NCBI GenBank assembly: GCA_959347315.1 | Contig: OY365810.1 | Span: 5,909,857-5,973,856, forward strand | From: Bimastos eiseni | Taxonomy: Eukaryota; Annelida; Clitellata; Crassiclitellata; Lumbricidae | Reading direction: 5' to 3' | Length of the DNA stretch: 64,000 bases | Shown here: in pieces, positions 50,140 through 63,799 of the stretch | How the letters are laid out: each line of letters opens with the position of its first letter | How positions within the stretch are numbered: the stretch's first letter is position 1 | The notes under the pieces: model-generated | The model's database searches: none | What the model saw: the letters and a program-made list of their open reading frames with translations, nothing else | What the model was told of the DNA's origin: nothing | Made by a program: the position numbers and the translations under genes

Positions 50140-51064
50140 CTGTAAAGGAAAGCAATAACTATAAAGAATCGTTGGAATTATAACCTTGACCATTGGAACA
50201 ATGCCACGGGACCTCACGCCAGCTGCTAAGAGAGAATGTAAATTTCCCTACCGATGTATTGGGCGTGGTAATTCTCCCAACGTGGTTTTCTGAAAAGTTC
50301 CTGCTGACAACGCAGTTTGGGCAATTTCTGCCATTTTTTTGCCAAATTTACCTTGTGTTATTACGTATTCTAACATAAAATTCAATGCATATCTACATGG
50401 GTCCATCAGTTATACAACTGAAGCTCGTCAGTGTGGAGATAAAAATGCCCGGTGTGGGGTCCCTCGCACGATAAGTTCACCTAATCAGGGAAATCATCCA
50501 TCCAATTATCTTGCAAAAAATGATCAGTAACTCCGATCAGTAAACTACGTTTTCGGGAAGATATGGATCACTTATGAACTAATGGAACCAGTCAACTCTT
50601 AAGAATGTTTCGATCAACAATGGCATCAGTGTTACATGTCTATCGAGTGTCATGAACAAGGTAATCACTAATCGATATGAAATAAATGTTCGTTAGGCCT
50701 ACTAACAGATCAAGATTAACCATGTCTTGCAATGCTCATACATGCACCCCAGCAGATGCCCATAGGCCGTGATTGGCATTTAAGTAATGAAATAAGTCAC
50801 AACAGTCGAATATTTCGTTTCATTAATTATTTTAAAATGCCTACATAAGCTTATCGAGCTATTTGAAGAGAGTGATACGACAGATGATTTTTTTTCGTAC
50901 ACAAGCCATAATTAGCTTTTCCACCAGACATAATTCATTCATCGCGCTATGCAGATCTACCCCGATGCAAATAACAATCTCAGTTTCCAGCAAAAGAACT
51001 CCGCAGTCACCTTCGCCTTGACTACAACGGATAAGATGACATCCTAGTAGACTTAAAGCCTGAC

Positions 51065-51175
51065 CTGATTCACAGTTTGAACCAGTGTATCCCGATTCAC
51101 AGATGCATGCGTAGTTGTTTAACTGCTCGTTACATGTTCCATGGACACATGGATTTGACTTGCACTTGTCGATTT
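51065..51175 (-). CDS. EGF exon E50, K4 form
   Basis: Lys4 is encoded by AAG here rather than AAA. Ser37. First exon at the left of the 3.86-kb triplicated block. Its 1667-bp intron has an extra four-base TTTA near 51,607 absent from E53 and E56. Confidence 0.92.
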
Positions 51176-52842
51176 CTGTAAAGGAAGCAATAACTATAAA
51201 GAAGCGCCGGATTTATAACTTTGACTATTGGAACAATGCCACGGGACCTCACGCCAAGGCCTGCGCGAAAATGACAATTCCCATACCGATGTATTGGGTG
51301 TGGTAATTCTGCCAACGTGGTATTCAGAGGAGTTCCTGCTGACAACGCATTTTTACCATTTGCTGCCATTTAATTTTGCAAAATTTTCATTGTCTATTTA
51401 CGCATTCTAACAAAACATTAAATGCATATCTTCATGGACCATCAGATATACAATTGAAGCACGTCAGTGTGGAGATAAAAACGCCCGCAGAAGGGGCCTA
51501 TACTCGAAAAGTTCACCTAATTGAGGAAATCATCCTTCCAAGCATCTAGCAAACAATGCTTAGGTACTACGATGATTAAACTACGTTATCGAGAAGACAT
51601 GGATTATTTATTTATGAACAGATAGAACCAGTCAACTCTTAAAAAGTTTCCATCGTCAATGGCATCAGTGTTATCAATCTATTTATTGATAGAGGATATA
51701 GATAGATAGATAATACAAAGGCCGTTAGAACGTTAGAAACTCTTTGCATTACTTAGGGTGGGTTATTCTCCCAAAGTGGTCTTCGGCGGAATTCCAGCAG
51801 CCAACGCCTTGTGAGCAGTTGCTGCATTTGTTGGCCAAATAAAACTTTTGTTATTGCGCACACTAACCAAATATTTAATCTATATCGACATGAGTCTAAT
51901 CACTAATATAATCTAAGCACTTCAGAATGCAGATATAAACCACGACATCAGTGCGACTTGGATCTCTCATAAGCTGATAATATCAATCAACTCATGAGAA
52001 AGTTTCGATCGCCATGACATCAGTCCTATCTCTCTCTTGACATGTAAGTACAAGCCTATCAATTACGGATGACACCTAAATGTTCGTTAATCCCAAAAAG
52101 CCATAATTAGCTTATATAACAAACGCAATTCGGTCGTAATCCGCTTTGAGGATCTTCACCTACAACTAAGGACCTCGATTTCCAGCAAAGGAACTCCGCG
52201 ATCACCTCAAATTAGATTCCAACGGATCAGATAACAGCAGTATATAGCAAACAAAGCTCAGTAATTCCGATCAGTAAACTACGTTTCCGGGAAAATATGG
52301 ATCATTTATGAATTGATGGAACCAATCAACTCTAATAAAGTTTCGATCGCATTGGCATCAGTGTGATCGTTCTATCGATTTGCATGAACAAACCAATCAA
52401 TAATGGATGTGAAATTAATGTTCGTTCGGACTACGCAGAGATGAAGAATAACCATGTCATACATTGTTCATACATGCACCGCAGTAGTTGTCCATAGGCA
52501 ATGATTGGCTTTTATGTGATTAAATAAGTCAAAACAGTCGACTATTTCATTTCATTAATTATTTTAAAATACCTAAATATGCTAATTGAGCTATTTGAAG
52601 AGAGTGATACGATGGACATTATAATTCGTTTACAAACCATAATTATCTAGACCAGCAGACATATATCGTTCAAAAAGGTATTCGGATCCAATCCGATGCC
52701 AAAAGCAATCTCAAATTAGATTCCAACGGATCAACGGATAACAGCAGTATGTAGCAAACAATTTCCAATAAAAGAACTCCGCGGTCACCTTCGACTTGAC
52801 TACAACGGATAAGATGACATCCTAGTAGACTTAATGCCTGAC
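51176..52842 (-). repeat. Long intron with two exon-loss scars
   Basis: Member of the 3.86-kb triplicated block; junctions near 51,690-51,715 and 52,210-52,262. It carries a four-base TTTA insertion near 51,607. Confidence 0.7.
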
Positions 52843-52953
52843 CTGATTCACAGTTTGAACCAGTGTATCCCGATTCACAGATGCATGCGTAGTTGTTTAA
52901 CTGCTCGTTACATGTTCCATGGACACATGGATTTGACTTGCATTTGTCGATTT
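52843..52953 (-). CDS. EGF exon E51, K4 form
   Basis: Lys4, Ala23, Ser37, acceptor CCTTCACAG. It matches E43 and E54, including the six-base duplication in the donor flank. Confidence 0.92.
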
Positions 52954-53891
52954 CTGTGAAGGAAAGCAATAACTATAAAGAATCGTTGGATTTATAACCT
53001 TGACCATTGGAACAATGCGACGGGACCTCACCACAGCTGCTAAGAGAGAATGAAAATTTCCCTACCGATGTATTGGGCGTGGTAATTCTCCCAACGTGGT
53101 GTTCTTAGGTGTTCCTGCCGACAACGCATTTTGTGCAATTTCTTCCATTTTTCTTGCCAAATTTACCTTGTGTTATTACGTATTCTAATCTAAAATTCAA
53201 TGCATAGCTACATGGATCCATCAGTTATACAACTGAAGCTCGTCAGTGTGGAGATAAAAATGCCCGGTGTGGGGTCTCTCGCGCGATAAGTTCACCTAAT
53301 CAGAGAAATCATCCTTCCAATTATTTAGCAAAAAATGATCTGTAACTCCGATCAGTAAACTACGTTTTCGGGAAGACATGTATCATTTGTGGAGTTCCTG
53401 CCGACACCGCATTTTGAGTATTTGCTGACATTTGCATGAACAAACCAATCAATACTGGATGTGAAATTAAAGTTCGTTCGGACTACGCAGAGATGAAGAA
53501 TAACCATGTCATACATTGTTCATACATGCACCGCAGTAGTTGTCCATAGGCAATGATTGGCTTTTATGTGATTAAATAAGTCAAAACAGTCGACTATTTC
53601 ATTTCATTAATTATTTTAAAATACCTAAATATGCTAATTGAGCTATTTGAAGAGAGTGATACGATGGACATTATAAATCGTTTACAAGCCATAATTATCT
53701 AGACCAGCAGACATATATCGTTCAAAGCGGTATTCGGATCCAATCCGATGCCAAAAGCAATCTCAAATTAGATTCCAACGGATCAGATAACAGCAGTATG
53801 TAGCAAACAATTTCCAATAAAAGAACTTCGCGGTCACCTTAAACTTGACTACAACGGATAAGATGACATCCTAGTAGACTCAAAGCCTGAC

Positions 53892-54002
53892 CTGTTTCAC
53901 AGTTTGAACCAGTGTATCCCGATTCACAGATGCATGCGTAGTTGTTTAACTGCTCGTTACATGTTCCATGGACACATGGATTTGACTTGCATTCGTCGAT
54001 TT
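53892..54002 (-). CDS. EGF exon E52, E4 form
   Basis: Standard residues, Thr37. The donor flank has CTCAAAG where neighbours have CTTAAAG. It corresponds to E44 and, by position, to E55. Confidence 0.93.
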
Positions 54003-54924
54003 CTGTAAAGGAAAGCAATAACTATAAAGAATCGTTGGAATTATAACCTTGACCATTGGAACAATGCCACGGGACCTCACGCCAGCTGCTAAGAGAGAAT
54101 GAAAATTTCCCTACCGATGTATTGGGCGTGGTAATTCTCCCAACGTGGTTTTCTGAGGAGTTCCTGCTGACAACGCAGTTTGGGCAATTTCTGCCATTTT
54201 TTTGCCAAATTTACCTTGTGTTATTACGTATTCTAACCTGAAAATCAATGCATAGCTACATGGGTCCATCAGTTATACAACTGAAGCTCGTCAGTGTGGA
54301 GATAAAAATGCCCGGTGTGGGGTCCCTCGCACGATAAGTTCACCTAATCAGGGATATCATCCTTCCAATTATCTAGCAAAAAATGATCAGTAACTCCGAT
54401 CAGTAAACTACGTTTTCGGGAAGATATGGATCACTTATGAACTAATGGAACCAGTCAACTCTTAAGAATGTTTCGATCAACAATGGCATCAGTGTTACAT
54501 GTCTATCGATTGTCATGAACAAGGTAATCACTAATCGATATGAAATAAATGTTCGTTAGGCCTACTCACAGATCAAGATTAACCATATCTTGCAATGCTC
54601 ATACATGCACCCCAGCAGATGCCAATAGGCCGTGATTGGCTTTTAAGTAATGAAAAAAGCCACAACACTCGAATATTTCGTTTAAATTTATTACTTTAAA
54701 ATACCTATGTATGTTTATTGAGCTATTTGAAGAGAGTGATACGACAGATTTTTTTGGTACACAAGCCATAATTAGCTTTTTCACCAGACATAATTCATTC
54801 ATCGCGCTATGCAGATCTATTCCGATGCAAATAACAATCTCAGTTTCCAGTAAAAGAACTCTGCGGTCACCTTCGCCTTGACTACAACGGATAAGATGAC
54901 ATCCTAGTAGACTTAAAGCCTGAC

Positions 54925-55035
54925 CTGATTCACAGTTTGAACCAGTGTATCCCGATTCACAGATGCATGCGTAGTTGTTTAACTGCTCGTTACATGTTCC
55001 ATGGACACATGGATTTGACTTGCATTTGTCGATTT
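54925..55035 (-). CDS. EGF exon E53, K4 form
   Basis: Lys4, Ala23, Ser37. It opens the second copy of the 3.86-kb block, 3,860 bp right of E50. Confidence 0.92.
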
Positions 55036-56698
55036 CTGTAAAGGAAGCAATAACTATAAAGAAGCGCCGGATTTATAACTTTGACTATTGGAACAATGCC
55101 ACGGGACCTCACGCCAAGGCCTGCGCGAAAATGACAATTCCCATACCGATGTATTGGGTGTGGTAATTCTGCCAACGTGGTATTCAGAGGAGTTCCTGCT
55201 GACAACGCATTTTTACCATTTGCTGCCATTTAATTTTGCAAAATTTTCATTGTCTATTTACGCATTCTAACAAAACATTAAATGCATATCTTCATGGACC
55301 ATCAGATATACAATTGAAGCACGTCAGTGTGGAGATAAAAACGCCCGCAGAAGGGGCCTATACTCGAAAAGTTCACCTAATTGAGGAAATCATCCTTCCA
55401 AGCATCTAGCAAACAATGCTTAGGTACTACGATGATTAAACTACGTTATCGAGAAGACATGGATTATTTATGAACAGATAGAACCAGTCAACTCTTAAAA
55501 AGTTTCCATCGTCAATGGCATCAGTGTTATCAATCTATTTATTGATAGAGGATATAGATAGATAGATAATACAAAGGCCGTTAGAACGTTAGAAACTCTT
55601 TGCATTACTTAGGGTGGGTTATTCTCCCAAAGTGGTCTTCGGCGGAATTCCAGCAGCCAACGCCTTGTGAGCAGTTGCTGCATTTGTTGGCCAAATAAAA
55701 CTTTTGTTATTGCGCACACTAACCAAATATTTAATCTATATCGACATGAGTCTAATCACTAATATAATCTAAGCACTTCAGAATGCAGATATAAACCACG
55801 ACATCAGTGCGACTTGGATCTCTCATAAGCTGATAATATCAATCAACTCATGAGAAAGTTTCGATCGCCACGACATCAGTCCTATCTCTCTCTTGACATG
55901 TAAGTACAAGCCTATCAATTACGGATGACACCTAAATGTTCGATAATATTAAAAAGCCATAATTAGCTTATATAACAAACGCAAATCGGTCGTAATCCGC
56001 TTTGCGGATCTTCACCTACAACTAAGGACCTCGATTTCCAGCAAAGGAACTCCGCGATCACCTCAAATTAGATTGCAACGGTGCAGATAACAGCAGTATA
56101 TAGCAAACAAAGCTCAGTAATTCCGATCAGTAAACTACGTTTCCGGGAAAATATGGATCATTTATGAATTGATGGAACCAATCAACTCTAATAAAGTTTC
56201 GATCGCATTGGCATCAGTGTGATCGTTCTATCGATTTGCATGAACAAACCAATCAATAATGGATGTGAAATTAATGTTCGTTCGGACTACGCAGAGATGA
56301 AGAATAACCATGTCATACATTGTTCATACATGCACCGCAGTAGTTGTCCATAGGCAATGATTGGCTTTTATGTGATTAAATAAGTCAAAACAGTCGACTA
56401 TTTCATTTCATTAATTATTTTAAAATACCTAAATATGCTAATTGAGCTATTTGAAGAGAGTGATACGATGGACATTATAATTCGTTTACAAACCATAATT
56501 ATCTAGACCAGCAGACATATATCGTTCAAAAAGGTATTCGGATCCAATCCGATGCCAAAAGCAATCTCAAATTAGATTCCAACGGATCAACGGATAACAG
56601 CAGTATGTAGCAAACAATTTCCAATAAAAGAACTCCGCGGTCACCTTCGACTTGACAACAACGGATAAGATGACATCCTAGTAGACTTAATGCCTGAC
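55036..56698 (-). repeat. Long intron with two exon-loss scars
   Basis: Second copy of the triplicated long intron; junctions near 55,550-55,570 and 56,065-56,115. No exon is visible inside. Confidence 0.7.
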
Positions 56699-56809
56699 CT
56701 GATTCACAGTTTGAACCAGTGTACCCCGAATCACAGATGCATGCGTAGTTGTTTAACTGCTCGTTACATGTTCCATGGACACATGGATTTGACTTGCATT
56801 TGTCGATTT
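56699..56809 (-). CDS. EGF exon E54, K4 form with Asp27
   Basis: Glu27, after Cys26, becomes Asp; Lys4 and Ser37 are kept. The third copy of the block has no exon equivalent to this one. Confidence 0.92.
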
Positions 56810-57750
56810 CTGTGAAGGAAAGCAATGACTATAAAGAAGCGCCGGATTTATAACTTTGACTATTGGAACAATGCGACGTGACCTCTCCCCAGCTGCTAAG
56901 AGACAATGAAAATTTCTCCACCGATGTATTGGGCGTGATTATTCTCCCAACGTGGTGTTTTTAGGTGTTCCTGCCGACAACGCATTTTGTGCAATTTCTT
57001 CCATTTTTTTTGCCAAATTTACCTTGTGTTATTACGTATTCTAATCTAAAATTCAATGCATAGCTACATGGATCCATCAGTTATACAACTGAAGCTCGTC
57101 AGTGTGGAGATAAAAATGCCCAGTGTGGGGTCTCTCGCGCGATAAGTTCACCTAATCAGAGAAATCATCCTTCCAATTATTTAGCAAAAAATGATCTGTA
57201 ACTCCGATCAGTAAATTACGTTTTCGGGAAGACATGTATCATTTGTGGAGTTCCTGCCGACACCGCATTTTGAGCGTTTGCTGCCATTTGCATGAACAAA
57301 CCAATCAATACTGTATGTGAAATTAAAGTTCATTCGGACTACGCAGAGATGAAGAATAACCATGTCATACATTGTTCATACATGCACCGCAGTAGTTGTC
57401 CATAGGCAATGATTGGCTTTTATGTGATTAAATAAGTCAAAACAGTCGACTATTTCATTTCATTAATTATTTTAAAATACCTAAATATGCTAATTGAGCT
57501 ATTTGAAGAGAGTGATACGATGGACATTATAATTCGTTTACAAGCCATAATTATCTAGACCAGCCGACATATATCGTTCAAAGCGGTATTCGGATCCAAT
57601 CCGATGCCAAAAGCAATCTCAAATTAGATTCCAACGGATCAACGGATAACAGCAGTATGTAGCAAACAATTTCCAATAAAAGAACTCCGCGGTCACCTTC
57701 GACTTCACTACAGCGGATAAGATGACATCCTAGTAGACTTAAAGCCTGAC

Positions 57751-57861
57751 CTGTTTCACAGTTTGAACCAGTGTATCCCGATTCACAGATGCATGCGTAG
57801 CTGTTTAACTGCTCGTTACATGTTCCATGGACACATGGATTTGACTTGCATTCGTCGATTT
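57751..57861 (-). CDS. EGF exon E55, E4 form with Ser21
   Basis: Asn21, next to Tyr22, becomes Ser, shared only with E57. Thr37. The acceptor tract is altered to TCATTTACAG. Confidence 0.92.
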
Positions 57862-58785
57862 CTGTAAATGAAAGCAATAACTAAAAAGAATCGTTGGAAC
57901 TATAACCTTGACTATTGGAACAATGCCACGGGACCTCGCGCCAAGGGCTGTGAGAAAATGACAATTTCCATACCGATTTCTTGAATGTGGTAATTCTCCC
58001 AACGTGGTATTCTGAGGAGTTCCTGCTGACAACGCATTTTGAGCATTTGCTGCCATTTAATTTTGCCAAATTTACCTTGTGTTATTACGTATTCTAACCT
58101 GAAAATCAATGCATAGCTACATGGGTCCATCAGTTATACAACTGAAGCTCGTCAGTGTGGAGATAAAAATGCCCGGTGTGGGGTCCCTCGCACGATAAGT
58201 TCACCTAATCAGGGATATCATCCTTCCAATTATCTAGCAAAAAATTATCAGTAACTCCGATCAGTAAACTACGTTTTCGGGAAGATATGGATCACTTATG
58301 AACTAATGGAACCAGTCAACTCTTAAGAATGTTTCGATCAACAATGGCATCAGTGTTACATGTCTATCGATTGTCATGAACAAGGTAATCACTAATCGAT
58401 ATGAAATAAATGTTCGTTAGGCCTACTCACAGATCAAGATTAACCATATCTTGCAATGCTCATACATGCACCCCAGCAGATGCCAATAGGCCGTGATTGG
58501 CTTTTAAGTAATGAAAAAAGCCACAACACTCGAACATTTCGTTTAAATTTATTACTTTAAAATACCTATGTATGTTTATTGAGCTATTTGAAGAGAGTGA
58601 TACGACAGATTTTTTTGGTACACAAGCCATAATTAGCTTTTCAACCAGACATAATTCATTCATCGCGCTATGCAGATCTATTCCGATGCAAATAACAATC
58701 TCAGTTTCCAGTAAAAGAACTCCGCGGTCACCTTCGACTTCACTACAACGGATAAGATGACATCCTAGTAGACTTAAAGCCTGAC

Positions 58786-58896
58786 CTGATTCACAGTTTG
58801 AACCAGTGTATCCCGATTCACAGATGCATGCGTAGTTGTTTAACTGCTCGTTACATGTTCCATGGACACATGGATTTGACTTGCATTTGTCGATTT
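58786..58896 (-). CDS. EGF exon E56, K4 form
   Basis: Lys4, Ala23, Ser37. Third copy of E50 and E53, 3,861 bp right of E53. Confidence 0.92.
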
Positions 58897-60559
58897 CTGT
58901 AAAGGAAGCAATAACTATAAAGAAGCGCCGGATTTATAACTTTGACTATTGGAACAATGCCACGGGACCTCACGCCAAGGCCTGCGCGAAAATGACAATT
59001 CCCATACCGATGTATTGGGTGTGGTAATTCTGCCAACGTGGTATTCAGAGGAGTTCCTGCTGACAACGCATTTTTACCATTTGCTGCCATTTAATTTTGC
59101 AAAATTTTCATTGTCTATTTACGCATTCTAACAAAACATTAAATGCATATCTTCATGGACCATCAGATATACAATTGAAGCACGTCAGTGTGGAGATAAA
59201 AACGCCCGCAGAAGGGGCCTATACTCGAAAAGTTCACCTAATTGAGGAAATCATCCTTCCAAGCATCTAGCAAACAATGCTTAGGTACTACGATGATTAA
59301 ACTACGTTATCGAGAAGACATGGATTATTTATGAACAGATAGAACCAGTCAACTCTTAAAAAGTTCCCATCGTCAATGGCATCAGTGTTATCAATCTATT
59401 TATTGATAGAGGATATAGATAGATAGATAATACAAAGGCCGTTAGAACGTTAGAAACTCTTTGCATTACTTAGGGTGGGTTATTCTCTCAAAGTGGTCTT
59501 CGGCGGAATTCCAGCAGCCAACTCCTTGTGAGCAGTTGCTGCATTTGTTGGCCAAATAAAACTTTTGTTATTGCGCACACTAACCAAATATTTAATCTAT
59601 ATCGACATGAGTCTAATCACTAATATAATCTAAGCACTTCAGAATGCAGATATAAACCACGACATCAGTGCGACTTGGATCTCTCATGAACTGATAATAT
59701 CAATCAACTCATGAGAAAGTTTCGATCGCAACGACATCAGTCCTATGTCTCTCTTGACATGTAAGTACAAGCCTATCAATTACGGATGACACCTAAATGT
59801 TCGTTAATCTTAAAAAGCCATAATTAGCTTATATAACAAACGCAATTCGGTCGTAATCCGCTTTGCGGATCTTCACCTACAACTAAGGACCTCGATTTCC
59901 AGCAAAGGAATTCCGCGATCACCTCAAATTAGATTCCAACGGATCAGATAACAGCAGTATATAGCAAACAAAGCTCAGTAATTCCGATCAGTAAACTACG
60001 TTTCCGGGAAAATATGGATCATTTATGAATTGATGGAACCAATCAACTCTAATAAAGTTTCGATCGCATTGGCATCAGTGTGATCGTTCTATCGATTTGC
60101 ATGAACAAACCAATCAATAATGGATGTGAAATTAATGTTCGTTCGGACTACGCAGAGATGAAGAATAACCATGTCATACATTGTTCATACATGCACCGCA
60201 GCAGTTGTCCATAGGCAATGATTGGCTTTTATGTGATTAAATAAGTCAAAACAGTCGACTATTTCATTTCATTAATTATTTTAAAATACCTAAATATGCT
60301 AATTGAGCTATTTGAAGAGAGTGATACGAAGGACATTATAATTCGTTTACAAACCATAATTATCTAGACCAGCAGACATATATCGTTCAAAAAGGTATTC
60401 GGATCCAATCCGATGCCAAAAGCAATCTCAAATTAGATTCCAACGGATCAACGGATAACAGCAGTATGTAGCAAACAATTTCCAATAAAAGAACTCCGCG
60501 GTCACCTTCGACTTCACTACAACGGATAAGATGACATCCTAGTAGACTTAAAGCCTGAC
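58897..60559 (-). repeat. Long intron with two exon-loss scars
   Basis: Third copy of the triplicated long intron; junctions near 59,410-59,430 and 59,930-59,980. No exon is visible inside. Confidence 0.7.
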
Positions 60560-60670
60560 CTGTTTCACAGTTTGAACCAGTGTATCCCGATTCACAGATG
60601 CATGCGTAGCTGTTTAACTGCTCGTTACATGTTCCATGGACACATGGATTTGACTTGCATTCGTCGATTT
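60560..60670 (-). CDS. EGF exon E57, E4 form with Ser21
   Basis: Ser21 and Thr37, as in E55, but lying directly next to the 1663-bp intron that precedes E56. Its left flank has the AAAAAGG and six-base-duplication marks of E54, and its right flank matches E55. This suggests a unit was deleted by recombination. Confidence 0.92.
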
Positions 60671-62761
60671 CTGTAAAGGAAAGCAATAACTAAAAAGAAT
60701 CGTTGGAACTATAACCTTGACTATTGGAACAATGCCACGGGACCTCGCGCCAAGGGCTGTGAGAAAATGACAATTTCCATACCGATTTCTTGAATGTGGT
60801 AATTCTCCCAACGTGGTATTCAGAGGAGTTCCTGCTGACAACGCATTTTGAGCATTTGCTGCCATTTAATTTTGCCAAATTTACCTTGTGTTATTACGTA
60901 TTCTAACCTGAAAATCAATGCATAGCTACATGGGTCCATCAGTTATACAACTGAAGCTCGTCAGTGTGGAGAGCAAAATGCCCGGTGTGGGGTCCCTCGC
61001 ACGATAAGTTCACCTAATCAGGAAAATCAACCTTCCAATTATCTAGCAAAAAATGATCAGTAACTCCGATCAGTAAACTACGTTTTCGGGATGACATGGA
61101 TCATTTGTGGAGTTCCTGCCGACAACGCATTTTGAGCATTCATTTAAATTTGCCAAATATATCTGTGTTATTGCGCATTCTAACCTAAAATTCAATGCAT
61201 ATCTCCATGGCTTCGTCATTTATACAATTGAAACTAATAAGTATGGAGATTAAAACGCCCGTAGTAGGGGCGTATACTCCATAAGTTCACCTGAAAAGTG
61301 AAATCATCCTACCAAGTATCTAGCAAACAATGGTTAGTAACTTCGATGATTAAACTACGTTCTCGAGAAGACATGGATCATTTATGAACTGATAGAACCA
61401 GTCAACTCTTAAAAAGTTTCCATCGTCAATGGCGTCAGTGTAATCAATCTATCTGTCGTAGAGGATATAGATAGATAGACAATACAGAGGTCGTAAGAAC
61501 GTCAGAAACCCTTTGCATTTCTTTGGGTGGGGTAATTGTCCCAAAGTGGTCCTCGGCGGAATTCCAGCCGACAACGCCTTTTGAGCACACGCTGCAGTTT
61601 TTTAGCCAAATAAAACTTTTGTTATTGAGCACACCAACCAAATATTTAATCTATATCTACATGTTTCTAATCAATAATACAATCTAAGCACTTCAGAATG
61701 CAAATAAAAACTACGACTTCAGTGCGACTTAGATCTCTCATGAACTGATAATATCAATCAACTCATGAGAAAGTTTCGATCGCCACGACATCAGTCTTAT
61801 CTCTCTCTCTTGATCTGTATGAACAAGCAAATCAATTACGGATGAGACTTAAAAGTTCGTTAATCTTACTCGGAGATCATGATTGACCATGCCGTGCATT
61901 TCTCGTACCTCAGCAAATATCCACAGGACATTATAATCGGCCTTTGTGTAAAAGGATACGAGACAACAGTCGTATTTCTCGCTAAATTACTTACTTCAAA
62001 ATCTACATCTGTTCATTGAGCGTTTTGAAGTGAGTGACATAACCAATATTTGCTTTCGTGCAAAAGCCATAATTAGCTTATATAGCAAACGAAATTCGTT
62101 CGTAATCCGCTTTGCAGACCTATACCTACAATTAAGGACCTCGATTTCCAGCAGACAGACACCTCCATCACCCCAAATGAGATTCCAACGGATCAGATAA
62201 CAGCAGTATATAGCAAACAAAGCTCAGTAATTCCGATCAGTAAACAACGTTTCCGGGAAAATATTGCTCATTTATGAACTGATGGATCCAGTCAACTCTA
62301 TAAAAGTTTCGATCGTAATGGCATCAGTGTGATCGTTCTACCTCTTTGCATGAACAAACCAATCAAAAATGGATGTAAAATTAATGTTCGTTACGACTAC
62401 CCAGAGATCAAGAATACCCAGGCCATGCAATGTTAACACATGCACCGCAGCAGTTGTCCATAGGCAATGATTGGCTTTTATGTTATGAAATGAGTCAAAA
62501 CGGTCGACTATTTCATTTCATTAATTATTTTAAAATACCTAAATATGCTAACTTAGCTACTTGAAGAGAGTGATACGACGGATAATTTATTTCGTACACA
62601 AGCCATAAATAGCTTGTCCAGCAAACATAATTCGTTCATAGCGGTATTCGGATCTATTCCGATGCAAATAACAATCTCAATTTCCAGTAAAAGAACTACG
62701 CGGTCACCTTAAACTTGACTACAACGGATAAGATGACATCCTAGTAGACTTAAATCGTGAC
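60671..62761 (-). repeat. Extra-long intron with three exon-loss scars
   Basis: Same order of modules as 24604-26741, but visibly more diverged. It contains a minus-strand open frame (61996-62220) that aligns with the open frame following intact exons. Confidence 0.7.
61996..62220 (-). pseudogene. Exon-less relic of the donor-side open frame
   Basis: A 74-codon open frame in an exon-less unit aligns without gaps, over roughly 60 residues, to the read-through tail that follows intact exons (shared L-L-E-I-E, N-E, K-L-I-M-A and S-L-x-S segments). The EGF exon itself is missing. It shows the unit is derived from a normal exon unit. Confidence 0.5.
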
Positions 62762-62872
62762 CTGTTTCACAGTTTGAACCAGTATATCCCGATTCACAGA
62801 TGCATCCGTAGTTGTTTAACTGCTCGTTACATGTTCCGTGGACACATGGATTTGATTTGCACTCGTAGATTT
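62762..62872 (-). CDS. EGF exon E58, Y3 form with Gly23
   Basis: Asp3 of the calcium motif becomes Tyr (E-I-Y-E-C). Gly23, Thr37, Glu4 as GAG and Lys6 as AAA. The donor is CAG|GTCACG, weaker than the others. It is the most diverged six-cysteine copy and is preceded by a 927-bp intron. Confidence 0.9.
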
Positions 62873-63799
62873 CTGTAAAGGAGTGCAATAACTATAAAGA
62901 ATCGTTGGAATTATAACCTTGAATCTTGGAACAATGCCACGAGACCTCACGCCAAGGGCTGTGAGAGAATGACAATTTCCCTACCGATGTTTTGGGCGTG
63001 GTAATTCTCCCAACGTAGTATTCTGAGGAGTTCCTGCCGACAACGCATTTTGAGCATTTGCTGCCACTTAATGTTGCCAAATTTACCATTTGTTATTACG
63101 CCTTTTAACCTAAAATTCAATGCATATCTACATGGGTCCATCAGTTATGCAATTGAAGCTCGTCAGTGTGGAGATAAAAACGCCAGGTGTAGGGTCTCAT
63201 ACACGATAAGTTCACCTAAATAGGGAAATCATCTTTAAAGATTATCTAGAAAACAATGATCAGTAACTCCGATCAGTAAAATACATTTTCGGGAAGATAT
63301 GGATCATTTATGAACTAATGGAACCAGTCAACTTTTAAAAAAGTTTCGATCGCCAATGGCATCAGTGTGATTGTTCTACCTCTTTGCATGAACAAACCAA
63401 TCAAAAATGGATGTAAAATTAATGTTCGTTAGGACTACCCAGAGATCAAGAATACCCAGGCCATGCAATGTTAATACATGCACCGCAGCAGTTGTCCATA
63501 GGCAATGATTGGCTTTTATGTTATCAAATGAGTCAAAACAGTCGACTATTTCATGTCAATAATTATTTTAAAATACCTAAATATGCTAACTGAGCTACTT
63601 GAACAGAGTGATACGACGGATAATTTATTTCGCACACAAGCCATAATTAGCTTGTCCAGCAAACATAATTCGTTCATAGCGGAATTCGGATCTATTCCGA
63701 TGCAAATAACAATCTCAATTTCCAGTAAAAGAACTACGCGGTCACCTTAAACTTGACTACAACGGATAAGATGACATGCTAGTAGACTTGAAGCCTGAC

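Larger units (their letters stand above)
51065..60870. repeat. 3.86-kb block present three times, third copy shortened
   Basis: E50-E52, E53-E55 and E56-E57 begin at 51,065, 54,925 and 58,786. Each begins with a K4 exon and a 1.66-kb intron. The third lacks one exon unit of about 1.05 kb. Confidence 0.82.
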
